This document shows positions 1 through 7,240 of a DNA stretch of 29,235 nt, in pieces. Origin of the DNA: C7867-002 sp964637485 (lineage in GTDB: Bacteria > Patescibacteriota > Minisyncoccia > Phycocordibacterales > PALSA-1337). The first letter of the stretch is position 1, and each line of letters begins with the position of its first letter. The DNA lies in the NCBI GenBank assembly GCA_964637485.1, contig CAZWUU010000003.1, positions 1 to 29,235 on the forward strand. Direction: 5' to 3'. A program made the translations under genes and the position numbers. The notes beneath the pieces are model-generated. The model saw only the letters and a list, made by a program, of their open reading frames with translations, was not told the origin of the DNA and made no database searches.

Positions 1-2336
1 TCCTTAGTATTCATTATCGATCTCATTATGGATGAGATTTCCTTTATCATTTTTTCTACCTTGTCTTCCCTTATCTCATATACCAATTCATCATGCACTT
101 GCAACAGCGGGTGCACATCGTTCAGAAGATCGTTATCTTTCAAATAATTCTGAATCTTCACCATGGCGATCTTTATAATATCGGCCTCGGTTCCCTGAAT
201 CGGTGCATTTATAGCCATTCGTTCGGCCTGGGCCTTTATGTAGGGTATTTTTGATTTTATTCCCTCGAAATATCTCCTTCTGCCAAAAAATGTTTCCGTA
301 TATCCTTTCCTCTCGGTCTCTGCCTTAATTTCATCCAGATACTTCGCCAAGGTCTCGAACTCCGCAAAGTAATCATTATAAAATTTTTGTGCTTCATCTC
401 GGCTTGTGCCGAGGTTTTGCTTCAGCGCCAATACCCCCATTCCGTATATAATTCCAAAATTTATTATTTTTGCTCTTCGCCTCATTTCTGGATCAACCTT
501 ATCTTGAGAAACCTTGAAAACACGACTCGCTACCGCACTGTGAACGTCTTCTCCATTCTTAAATATTGAGATGAGCTTCTCATCACCGGACAAAAATGCA
601 GCGATTCTCAGTTCCATTTGTGAATAATCAAACCCGGCTAATACATAACCCTTTTCTGCAATAAACGCCTTTCTTATGGCACGACCGAGATCAGTACGCA
701 TCGGAATATTCTGAATATTCGGGTTTTGGGATGACATTCTGCCAGTCGTCGTGCCTGTCTGGATAAAACGAGTATGCAACCGGTCATTGTCATCGAGAAG
801 TGGCGGTATGGCGTCTATGTATGTAGAAAGCAATTTTTGCAGTTCTCGATATTCGAAAATGAGCGGGATTATTTCATGAGTATCGCGCAACTTTTCCAAC
901 TCCGATTCTTTGGTAGATCTCGCCCCGCCGGCCGTCTTTTTCATATTCTTGGCTGATAAGTTCATCTTGTCGAACAAAATAACACCGAGCTGTTTCGGTG
1001 AATTTATGTTGAATTGCTCACCGGCCATCTTCCAGATAGCACCTTCGAGCTCAGATAGTTTTTTATGATATGTTATCCCAAGTTCTGCCAAGAATTGTTT
1101 GTCTATTTTCACTCCCCTTTTCTCCATTATTTCTCTCACTGGGATGAGCGGTAATTCGATATTTTCATAAACACTTCTCTGATTTCTCTTTTCAAGTTCA
1201 GAAAATATCGTCTCTTTAGCCTGTTCATATGAATCTGTATTAGCGAAATTCAGCACATCTTCCATTTTAGGGTCTGTCAGATTGGAATTCACTAGCCAGA
1301 GAGCCAGAGCTGTCTTTTCGAAATCCGGATCAATGCGAGAGTTTTCAAACAGACTCTTCGAGGGATTCTCGTCAGTTTTTTCTTGCTTTTCCAGCTGAAT
1401 TTTTTTCTCCTTTTTTTCCTCTGTCATCTTTCCATCTAGGAGGTTTTTTAACCTTTGAGGCAGAGTTCTAAATTCCAACTCAGTCCAGAGGGCGGTTATT
1501 TTATGAATATCCAGATTCTCTCTTACTGTCTTTGTTGGCAATTCGAACTTTATCGGCACATTCATATGTATAGTTGCCAATACCTTACTAAATTCTGCTT
1601 CTTCCTTATTTGTTTTCAGAAGATCAATGATCCTAGGCTTGATTCCGGCATTTATGAAAAGGTCATTGTGCCCCGCTTCAAGTTCCTTATATATATTTTC
1701 TATGCTCCCAAACGTCTCCAAGAGAGTGGTCGCGGTCTTTTCACCTATACCTTTTACACCGGGGATATTATCTGAAGCGTCTCCACAAAGTCCTTTGTAA
1801 TCCGGTATTTGTTTTGGCCCAAAGCCATATCTTGTCTTTACTGCCTCTTCATCATACATAACCGTATCATTCAGCCCTTTCTTCAAAGTAAAAACTTTCA
1901 CTCTCTTTCCAGAAATGAGTTGCATAGTATCCATATCACCTGAAGCTATGATTATCTCTAAATCATTACAGTTCTTAGTTTGTTCAACTATTGTTCCCAA
2001 AATATCATCCGCCTCAAAACCCTCCTTATCATATATCGGTATATTAAAGGCAGAGAAAATTTCCCTGGAACTTTTCATCTGAGCAATAAGATCGTCCTCA
2101 GCCTTTTTTCGCTGAGCCTTGTATTCCCTGTAGGCTTCATGCCTATGCGTCGCCCCCTTAACATCGTAACAAGCAACCAAATAGTCGGGTTTGAGATCGC
2201 CTGTTATCTTTAGAATCATTGTCGAAAGACCATAGAGTGCTCCTGTCGGCTCGCCTTTTGCATTAGAAAAATCAGGCAATGCGTGATAAGCACGATGGAG
2301 TATGGCATGAGCATCTAGTAATACGAGTCGTTTCAT
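1..2336 (-). CDS. polA: DNA polymerase I, C-terminus beyond left edge
   Basis: Family A polymerase for gap filling and primer removal. About 778 codons are visible and the frame is still open at base 1, so the last few dozen residues are missing. The N-terminal 5' nuclease has the D8 segment (LLDAHAILHRAYH), an EADDILG motif, and the helix-hairpin-helix stretch GDASDNIPGVKGIGEKTA. The polymerase domain shows motif A DYSQMELR near residues 568-575, motif B RRRAKIINFGIIYG near 617-630, and motif C VHDE at 747-750. Between them, roughly residues 290-400, only a remnant of the 3'-5' exonuclease domain remains. The Asp of the usual DTM motif is absent (KTALALWL), so proofreading is inferred to be lost. 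The ATG at 2336 lies three bases after the tsaE stop, indicating an operon. No Shine-Dalgarno sequence is visible. Confidence 0.97.
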   Translation of the reverse strand, partial: MKRLVLLDAHAILHRAYHALPDFSNAKGEPTGALYGLSTMILKITGDLKPDYLVACYDVKGATHRHEAYREYKAQRKKAEDDLIAQMKSSREIFSAFNIPIYDKEGFEADDILGTIVEQTKNCNDLEIIIASGDMDTMQLISGKRVKVFTLKKGLNDTVMYDEEAVKTRYGFGPKQIPDYKGLCGDASDNIPGVKGIGEKTATTLLETFGSIENIYKELEAGHNDLFINAGIKPRIIDLLKTNKEEAEFSKVLATIHMNVPIKFELPTKTVRENLDIHKITALWTELEFRTLPQRLKNLLDGKMTEEKKEKKIQLEKQEKTDENPSKSLFENSRIDPDFEKTALALWLVNSNLTDPKMEDVLNFANTDSYEQAKETIFSELEKRNQRSVYENIELPLIPVREIMEKRGVKIDKQFLAELGITYHKKLSELEGAIWKMAGEQFNINSPKQLGVILFDKMNLSAKNMKKTAGGARSTKESELEKLRDTHEIIPLIFEYRELQKLLSTYIDAIPPLLDDNDRLHTRFIQTGTTTGRMSSQNPNIQNIPMRTDLGRAIRKAFIAEKGYVLAGFDYSQMELRIAAFLSGDEKLISIFKNGEDVHSAVASRVFKVSQDKVDPEMRRRAKIINFGIIYGMGVLALKQNLGTSRDEAQKFYNDYFAEFETLAKYLDEIKAETERKGYTETFFGRRRYFEGIKSKIPYIKAQAERMAINAPIQGTEADIIKIAMVKIQNYLKDNDLLNDVHPLLQVHDELVYEIREDKVEKMIKEISSIMRSIMNTK

Positions 2337-2339
2337 AAT

Positions 2340-2801
2340 TTAATTGTAACGCTTAAATGAAAAAGTGTAATTTCCATCTTTTATTTCACATTCTATGACC
2401 TCGTCCAGGTCATCAATCGATAAACCGACATTTTCCGGCCACTCTATCATGACCAGATTGTTTGGATCGGAAATGACATCTTCAAATCTCAACGCTTCCA
2501 ATTCCTCTCTTCTTTCCAATCTGTAAGCATCTATGTGAACCAGACGAGCAAATGAAAAATTATTACTCGTATATATCTTCATCAAGACGAAAGTCGGACT
2601 CGTCACAACATCCGAGATCCCCATGTGCTCCGCAATACATTTAACAAACGATGTCTTTCCCGCACCAAGATGACCTGACAATCCGACAACGAAAGCCTCA
2701 TTCTTATTGGATCTGTTCGCTTTGCGCTCCAAGACTTCGTCCAGCCAGTTTTTGGCTATGGTCTTGGTATCATTCATGCCTTTTGCTCGTTTCGTATTCA
2801 T
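2340..2801 (-). CDS. tsaE: tRNA threonylcarbamoyladenosine biosynthesis ATPase TsaE
   Basis: P-loop ATPase that works with TsaB and TsaD in forming t6A37 on ANN-decoding tRNAs, in the cytoplasm. The 153-residue product has the Walker A GHLGAGKTSF, the SPTF motif, the HIDAYRL segment and the IEWPE motif, which are diagnostic of the family; length is normal. The frame stays open upstream to 2921, but that extension would overlap pilB on the other strand and looks hydrophobic and unrelated. The ATG at 2801 is preferred because a TATTAT hexamer ends six bases before it. An ATG at 2777 is a second option. polA follows after three bases, so the two are probably cotranscribed. tsaB and tsaD are not in the window. 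Confidence 0.93.
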   Translation of the reverse strand: MNTKRAKGMNDTKTIAKNWLDEVLERKANRSNKNEAFVVGLSGHLGAGKTSFVKCIAEHMGISDVVTSPTFVLMKIYTSNNFSFARLVHIDAYRLERREELEALRFEDVISDPNNLVMIEWPENVGLSIDDLDEVIECEIKDGNYTFSFKRYN

Positions 2802-2807
2802 GACCGA

Positions 2808-2813
2808 ATAATA
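2808..2813 (-). promoter_or_regulatory. Candidate -10 element for tsaE-polA
   Basis: TATTAT on the minus strand ends six bases before the ATG at 2801, so the transcript would start at or next to the start codon. A GAGG lies upstream, overlapping this element, but is too distant to be an obvious ribosome binding site. No convincing -35 is seen. Inferred from sequence only. Confidence 0.4.
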
Positions 2814-2820
2814 CCTCATC

Positions 2821-2829
2821 TGATATACT
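2821..2829 (+). promoter_or_regulatory. Candidate extended -10 promoter for pilB
   Basis: TGATATACT is an extended -10 (TGn plus TATACT) that ends 11 bases before the pilB ATG at 2841. A weak -35, ATGACC at 2800-2805, is 18 bases upstream of TATACT. The predicted leader is about five bases and lacks a Shine-Dalgarno sequence. It interleaves with the tsaE promoter within the same 39-bp spacer. Confidence 0.5.
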
Positions 2830-2840
2830 AGAGCGAAGTC

Positions 2841-4514
2841 ATGACTATCATATTTGATGAAGAAAAGAATAAGCAACGTTTGAATGACCTGCTCAAAAAA
2901 GAAGAGGAGGAGCTGGTGCAAATACTTTCAGCAAAGCACGGCATAGAATATGTAAACCTACAGACAACAAACATAAACTCTGATGCCATCAGACTTGTCG
3001 AGGAGCCCCTAGCCCGTGAATTGAAAATAACCCCCTATGCCCTGCTCGGAAAGAGGTTAAAACTTGCCTGCAGAAATCCTGGTGACCCGAAGGTCGCAGA
3101 ACTCATAGAGAAATTAAAGGCCAAAGGATACCAGCCGGAACTTTCTATCACCTCCACACTCAGTCTAGAAAAAGCGTGGAAGACTTATAAGGATCTCTCA
3201 TACGCCTACGAAAGCCGTGGTGGTTCACTAGAGATTTCAAATACTGAAATAGCCGAAATTATAAAAGAAGCAAAGAATTTGCCGGTCATCGTTTCAATAT
3301 TAGAAAATACTCTCAAGGCTAATAAGAGTTACAGAATATCCAGAATATTGGAAACCGTGATCGCTGGCGCACTGGCCACCGACGCTTCTGACATACACAT
3401 CGAACCTGAAGAAGGATATGTCCGTCTACGTTACAGACTAGACGGCGTGCTACACGATGTCATCCGATTTGATATTGAGACTTATAATTTGATTCTCTCC
3501 AGAATAAAACTTATTTCCGGAATGAAATTAAACATTAAGAAAGATTCCCAGGACGGCAGATTTAGCATAAAACTGGAAACAGGAGACATAGAAGTTCGTG
3601 TCTCTGCCCTGCCCGGAGCATACAATGAATCCATGGTGATGCGTCTTCTCAACCCCAAGGCCATAGAGGTGCCTCTCGAAAATCTCGGCATACCTGACAG
3701 GTTGCTACAAATACTTTTGGAGGAAATGAACAGACCAAATGGCATGATACTCACAACAGGACCTACCGGGTCTGGAAAAACAACGACTCTATATGCGTTT
3801 ATTAAAAAGGTTCATAATTCTGACATCAAGATAATCACTATAGAAGATCCTATAGAATATCACCTGCCCGGAATAGTACAGACTCAAGTCAATGATAAGG
3901 GCTACAATTTCTTGGAAGGTCTGCGAGCCGCCGTGCGACAAGACCCTGACATCATCATGATAGGTGAAATCAGAGACGCCGAGACCGCCGCCATAGCTGT
4001 AAATTCAGCACAAACCGGTCACCTCGTCTTCTCTACCTTGCACACAAATGATGCCGCTGGAACATTTCCGAGACTCATAGATCTCAAAGTAAACCCCAAC
4101 GTCATACCATCCGCTCTACGGGTATCGATGGCACAGAGACTTGTAAGAAAGCTCTGCAATGAATGCAAGAAACGGATTGTGATGGATGATAAAACTGAAA
4201 AAGAAATCCGTGGTGTTTTGGATGAAATCGAAAACAAATCGCTGATTCCCAAAGACGTATCTAAAATGTGGCAATCTGTCGGATGCGAAAAGTGTAACGG
4301 CACAGGTTATAAAGGCAGAGTGGGTATATACGAAGCCATAATAATGACTCCGAAAATCGAAGATGTAGTGAAGAAGAGTTCAAGCGACAGAGAGATCTGG
4401 TCAGCTGCGAAGGGTCAGAACATACTCACCATGAGACAGGATGGCGTACTAAAAGTCTTATCTGGCATCACTTCACTGGTAGAACTTGAAAGGGTTATAG
4501 CTCTCACAGATTAG
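2841..4514 (+). CDS. pilB: Type IV pilus assembly ATPase PilB/GspE family
   Basis: Hexameric cytoplasmic ATPase that powers extension of a type IV pilus or pseudopilus. The 557-residue protein has an MshEN-like N-terminal region (about 1-150), then the arginine-finger segment with HIEPEEGYVRLRYRLDGVLHD, Walker A GPTGSGKTTT near residue 307, the Asp box IITIEDPIEY, Walker B IIMIGEIRD near 370, and the His box STLHTNDA. A C-terminal CxxC pair (CNEC and CEKC, followed by GTGYKGRVGIYE) is the zinc site typical of PilB/GspE and absent from most PilT proteins. Length is normal for PilB. No other pilus gene is adjacent; tsaE diverges from it. It is distinct from VirB11, so it need not belong to the type IV secretion-like operon further right. 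Confidence 0.93.
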   Translation: MTIIFDEEKNKQRLNDLLKKEEEELVQILSAKHGIEYVNLQTTNINSDAIRLVEEPLARELKITPYALLGKRLKLACRNPGDPKVAELIEKLKAKGYQPELSITSTLSLEKAWKTYKDLSYAYESRGGSLEISNTEIAEIIKEAKNLPVIVSILENTLKANKSYRISRILETVIAGALATDASDIHIEPEEGYVRLRYRLDGVLHDVIRFDIETYNLILSRIKLISGMKLNIKKDSQDGRFSIKLETGDIEVRVSALPGAYNESMVMRLLNPKAIEVPLENLGIPDRLLQILLEEMNRPNGMILTTGPTGSGKTTTLYAFIKKVHNSDIKIITIEDPIEYHLPGIVQTQVNDKGYNFLEGLRAAVRQDPDIIMIGEIRDAETAAIAVNSAQTGHLVFSTLHTNDAAGTFPRLIDLKVNPNVIPSALRVSMAQRLVRKLCNECKKRIVMDDKTEKEIRGVLDEIENKSLIPKDVSKMWQSVGCEKCNGTGYKGRVGIYEAIIMTPKIEDVVKKSSSDREIWSAAKGQNILTMRQDGVLKVLSGITSLVELERVIALTD

Positions 4515-4573
4515 TAGATCCGTATTGCCATAGATACAATATGTGTTCTAAATAAAATATCCACAAAATTTTA

Positions 4574-4601
4574 TTGCAAATAGATTTTGCTTCTGTAGGA
4601 T
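4574..4601 (+). promoter_or_regulatory. Candidate promoter of the structured RNA
   Basis: TTGCAA at 4574-4579 and TAGGAT at 4596-4601 are separated by 16 bases, a plausible sigma70 arrangement. It predicts a transcript starting near 4608, just upstream of the long helix. The match to consensus is moderate. Confidence 0.35.
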
Positions 4602-4607
4602 ACGAAC

Positions 4608-4800
4608 AGATGTGAATTTTTGAGCTCAAACTCGGAAATCTCTAAGCAATATCTTTCGGCATGACGCTGAAAGCGAGGTAAAGTCCCGAGGATAATTTCA
4701 GTAAGTGACACCTGAGTGTCAGAACCAACATGTCCTTAGCACTTTACCCAAACCTCGTAAGGCCATTGCTTAGAGATTCCTGGGTTCGAAGCAGATAATA
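4608..4800 (+). ncRNA. Structured non-coding RNA, 6S-RNA-like candidate
   Basis: The 315-bp spacer between pilB and ruvB holds a strong fold. A perfect 14-bp helix pairs 4637-4650 (AATCTCTAAGCAAT) with 4765-4778. It continues outward with about nine more pairs and small bulges (4626-4635 with 4779-4789). Inside are an 8-bp hairpin CTTTCGGC/GCTGAAAG (4653-4673, one G-U pair), a helix CGAGG/CCTCG plus TAAAGT/ACTTTA (4674-4684 with 4741-4757, one-sided bulge of six), and a perfect GACAC-CTGA-GTGTC hairpin (4707-4720). A long bulged closing stem, an asymmetric central loop, a distal arm and a length near 190 nt all recall 6S RNA, the RNA polymerase decoy. The family assignment is a guess; the structure itself is well supported. 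No reading frame of note covers it. Strand is taken from the candidate promoter and the direction of both neighbouring genes. Confidence 0.6.
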
Positions 4801-4807
4801 TGCGTTC

Positions 4808-4821
4808 GCTAGAATCCTAGC
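4808..4821 (+). other. Small hairpin before ruvB
   Basis: GCTAG-AATC-CTAGC forms a perfect 5-bp hairpin starting about 20 bases before the ruvB ATG. There is no following T-run, so it is a poor intrinsic terminator. It may mark the 3' end of the upstream RNA or influence ruvB initiation. A CATAAT at 4821-4826 immediately follows and could be the -10 of a separate ruvB promoter. Confidence 0.35.
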
Positions 4822-4829
4822 ATAATCTA

Positions 4830-5855
4830 ATGGATATGTCAAGAACAGCAAAAAAGCCCTCTGGTGGACCAATTTCGGAAAAAGATGCCGGCTTTTTGGA
4901 CCAGACATTGAGGCCCAGCCACTGGGAGGAATACATCGGACAGAAGAATATCAAGGACAACCTTCACATACTGCTTCGAGCCGCTAAGGAGAGGAATCAT
5001 CCGCCAGAACACATCCTTTTTTATGGGCCTCCAGGTTTGGGCAAGACTACCCTCGCCCATCTGGTCGCAAAAGAAACCGGTGCACAGATGAAGGTCACGT
5101 CAGGACCAGCCATCATGAAAGTCGGCGATCTAGCGTCCATACTTACAAACCTCTCTTCAGGCGACATATTATTTATAGATGAAATACATCGACTGAATAA
5201 GGCAATTGAGGAAGTCCTGTACCCCGCCATGGAGTCCGGTACACTGGACATCATCATTGGTAAAGGTCCTTCGGCCAGAACCATCCAGCTCGACCTCCCT
5301 CCCTTTACTCTCATTGCCGCAACCACTCGCGTCGCAATGATTTCATCGCCCTTGCGTTCTCGCTTCTCCGGCGGAGTTTTTAAACTTGAATTCTATAATG
5401 AGACAGAGATCGGTGAGATCATTCGAAGATCAGCCGGGATATTGAAAGTAGACATAGAAGATACGGCCGTCTCTGAAATAGCCAAACGATCCAGATTTAC
5501 CCCGAGAACAGCGAACTATCATCTCAAGAGATGCCGTGATTATGCGCAGATCAATAAAACTAAATTGACCCAAGATTCAGTAGAAAAATCTCTGAACATG
5601 CTCGGGGTCGATTCGCTGGGACTAACATCAGCGGATCGAGAAATAATGAGCGTCCTCATCAACAAATTTAATGGTGGCCCTGTAGGACTCAGCACTATAT
5701 CTGCAGCGCTATCGGAGGAACAAGCAACTATAGAAGAAGTCTATGAACCGTATCTTATTCAGTTGGGATTACTGGAAAGGACACCCCGAGGAAGAGTGGT
5801 CACAGATAAGGCCTACGCTCATTTGAATATTAAAAATCAAAATAAACTTATATAA
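4830..5855 (+). CDS. ruvB: Holliday junction branch migration helicase RuvB
   Basis: AAA+ motor of the RuvAB complex, which drives branch migration of Holliday junctions. The 341-residue protein has the RuvB opening LDQTLRPSHWEEYIGQ, Walker A GPPGLGKTT, Walker B ILFIDEIHRL, the sensor 1 region AATTRV, SSPLRSRF with its arginine finger, sensor 2 TPRTANYHLKR, and a C-terminal winged helix ending near LERTPRGRV. Length is normal. The usual sensor region GATTRAG reads AATTRVA here, a mild change. ATG codons at 4830 and 4836 are both possible; CATAAT at 4821-4826 is better spaced for 4836. yebC follows after one base and ruvC after that, so the three form an operon; ruvA is not in the window. Confidence 0.96.
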   Translation: MDMSRTAKKPSGGPISEKDAGFLDQTLRPSHWEEYIGQKNIKDNLHILLRAAKERNHPPEHILFYGPPGLGKTTLAHLVAKETGAQMKVTSGPAIMKVGDLASILTNLSSGDILFIDEIHRLNKAIEEVLYPAMESGTLDIIIGKGPSARTIQLDLPPFTLIAATTRVAMISSPLRSRFSGGVFKLEFYNETEIGEIIRRSAGILKVDIEDTAVSEIAKRSRFTPRTANYHLKRCRDYAQINKTKLTQDSVEKSLNMLGVDSLGLTSADREIMSVLINKFNGGPVGLSTISAALSEEQATIEEVYEPYLIQLGLLERTPRGRVVTDKAYAHLNIKNQNKLI

Positions 5856-5856
5856 A

Positions 5857-6387
5857 ATGTCCGGACACAACAAATTTTCTAAAATTAAACACCTCAAGGC
5901 TAAGAATGATGCAGAAAAAAGCAAGGCGTACGGAAAATTAGTAAGACTAATATCGATGGAAGCAAAAAAATCTGCCGGCAACTTATCTTCACCAGGACTG
6001 ATCAGTGCCATAGAGAAAGCACGCAAAGAAAATATGCCGAACGACACCATAGATCGAGCCATAAAGAAGGCCACATCAGACAATTCCGCTCAAATGGAGG
6101 AAATAATATATGAAGCATACGGACCAGGAGGAGTAGCCATGCTCATGGTCGCTCTTACAGACAACAGGAACAAGGCGGCACAAGAGATTAAGCACATCCT
6201 GTCCAAGCACGATATAACCCTCGCCTCCCCCGGTAGTGCATCCTGGGCATTCGAAAAGAAAGCTCACGAATGGAACGCAACGACTACCGTACCACTGGAA
6301 GATGTGGATATCGACAAATTATCTGCGCTGGTGGCAGACCTAGAAGCAAACGACGAAGTCCAAGAAGTTTTTACAAATGCTGAATAA
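5857..6387 (+). CDS. yebC: YebC/TACO1 family protein, internally shortened
   Basis: YebC-family proteins were annotated as transcriptional regulators and are now linked to translation of difficult (polyproline) stretches. The 176-residue product begins with the family signature MSGHNKFSKIKHLKAKNDA and has ENMPNDTIDRAIKKA, YEAYGPGGVAMLMVALTDN and SPGSASWAFEKK. It then passes almost directly to the C-terminal segment VPLEDVDIDKLSALVADLE, ending in VQEVFTNAE. The family is usually near 240-250 residues. The missing 60-70 residues correspond to the middle subdomain that normally contains the VYTDP-like stretch. The frame is intact, so this is a clean in-frame contraction and not a frameshift. The start lies one base after the ruvB stop, and the end overlaps ruvC by 11 bases. 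Confidence 0.93.
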   Translation: MSGHNKFSKIKHLKAKNDAEKSKAYGKLVRLISMEAKKSAGNLSSPGLISAIEKARKENMPNDTIDRAIKKATSDNSAQMEEIIYEAYGPGGVAMLMVALTDNRNKAAQEIKHILSKHDITLASPGSASWAFEKKAHEWNATTTVPLEDVDIDKLSALVADLEANDEVQEVFTNAE

Positions 6388-6874
6388 GCCAAAACAAAAT
6401 ACTAGAATTATATTGGGGATCGATCCGGGCTATGACCGTCTGGGCATTGCCCTTATCGAAAAAACTGGTTCAAAGGATGTTCTGATTCATTCGGAATGCC
6501 TGCAGACGTCATCCAAAGATGATATTTATACCAGACTATATTATGTAGGCAGAAAAATATCTTCCGTATTGGACGATTTCCAGCCCACGGAGCTTGCGAT
6601 TGAAAATCTATTTATAACAAAAAATCAAAAAACTGCGATGCGCGTATCTGAAGCAAGAGGAATAATTCTTTATGAGTGCAAAAAACGTGAAATAGCAATA
6701 AATGAATATACTCCAATGGAAATAAAGTCTGCAATATGTGGTGACGGAACTAGTGACAAGATCAGAATCATCAAAATGATACACATGCTCATCAAACCTA
6801 CAAAAAAAATACTCCTGGATGATGAATATGATGCCATAGCGGTGGCTCTTACTCATTCCGCCATACAAAAATAA
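6377..6874 (+). CDS. ruvC: Holliday junction resolvase RuvC
   Basis: RNase H-fold endonuclease that cuts Holliday junctions after RuvAB branch migration. The 165-residue protein shows the first catalytic Asp in LGIDPGYDRLG, the catalytic Glu in AIENLF, and the acidic pair in LLDDEYDAIAVALTH near the C-terminus; spacing and length match the family. Its start overlaps the last 11 bases of yebC in another frame, so it is translationally coupled and has no separate ribosome binding site. RuvB and RuvC in one operon is typical; ruvA is not seen here. Confidence 0.95.
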   Translation: MLNKPKQNTRIILGIDPGYDRLGIALIEKTGSKDVLIHSECLQTSSKDDIYTRLYYVGRKISSVLDDFQPTELAIENLFITKNQKTAMRVSEARGIILYECKKREIAINEYTPMEIKSAICGDGTSDKIRIIKMIHMLIKPTKKILLDDEYDAIAVALTHSAIQK

Positions 6875-6875
6875 A

Positions 6876-6884
6876 TTATCCACA
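6876..6884 (+). promoter_or_regulatory. Perfect DnaA-box 9-mer
   Basis: TTATCCACA lies immediately after the ruvC stop and matches the E. coli DnaA box consensus exactly. It is partly followed by a 6-bp hairpin, ACAACA-GAG-TGTTGT (6882-6896), which lacks a T-run and so is not a convincing terminator. A single box 4 kb from dnaN may be a titration site or chance. Confidence 0.4.
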
Positions 6885-6964
6885 ACAGAGTGTTGTTGCA
6901 TTAGGCTCTAAGCTTTGATACAAAATACCCATCATTAAAGATAATTAATATATTTTAGTTGATT

Positions 6965-7201
6965 ATGGCAACAAAAAAGGCAACGAAAAAAGTCGTTCAG
7001 GAAGAGACCGAGGAGATTCCTCCTATAAGTAAAATAAAGAAAGAAAAAGATATCGAGATCGATCCGGTAGATCCAGTTGTGGGTGATAAGGAGGAAGAGG
7101 TTGAAGATTTGGAAGAGGTTAGTGCCGAAGACGAGCTGGAGGAAGAAATAGGCATAGACGAAGAAGAGCTGAATCCATTCAAGGATAAGTGGGAGGAGTG
7201 A
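6965..7201 (+). CDS. Small highly acidic protein of unknown function
   Basis: I do not recognise this 78-residue protein. It starts with a short basic segment (MATKKATKKVVQ) and then becomes strongly acidic, with runs such as DKEEEVEDLEEVSAEDELEEE, and ends in ELNPFKDKWEE. It has no cysteine and no hydrophobic segment and is probably cytosolic and largely disordered. The ATG at 6965 is preferred to the TTG two codons upstream. The acidic tail superficially recalls the RNA polymerase delta subunit, but the folded domain of that protein is absent. It sits between ruvC and the penicillin-binding protein gene, with 39 bases before the latter. The strand opposite reads as a serine-rich open frame that is only its shadow. 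Confidence 0.7.
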   Translation: MATKKATKKVVQEETEEIPPISKIKKEKDIEIDPVDPVVGDKEEEVEDLEEVSAEDELEEEIGIDEEELNPFKDKWEE

Positions 7202-7221
7202 TCATCAAACTCTCATTTTAG

Positions 7222-7230
7222 TGCTATAAT
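7222..7230 (+). promoter_or_regulatory. Extended -10 promoter of the class A PBP gene
   Basis: TGCTATAAT is a perfect extended -10 ending ten bases before the ATG at 7241. Transcription would begin about three or four bases before the start codon, so the message is essentially leaderless. No Shine-Dalgarno sequence fits in the space. Confidence 0.55.
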
Positions 7231-7240
7231 CGGCTCAAAT

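Noticed and set aside
4674..4700. A GAGGTAAAGTCC stretch resembling the RNase P RNA element GAGGAAAGUCC
   Set aside because: There is an extra T, no matching 3' element (CAGAACCCGGCUUA-like) in the right place, and the enclosed domain is too short for a normal bacterial RNase P RNA.
4778..4795. GGGTTCGAAGC near the end of the RNA resembling a tRNA or tmRNA T-loop
   Set aside because: No acceptor stem, D-arm, anticodon arm or CCA follows, and the bases pair into the outer stem of the larger fold.
4808..4829. Intrinsic terminator before ruvB
   Set aside because: The GCTAG/CTAGC hairpin is only five pairs and is followed by ATAATCTA, not a T-run.
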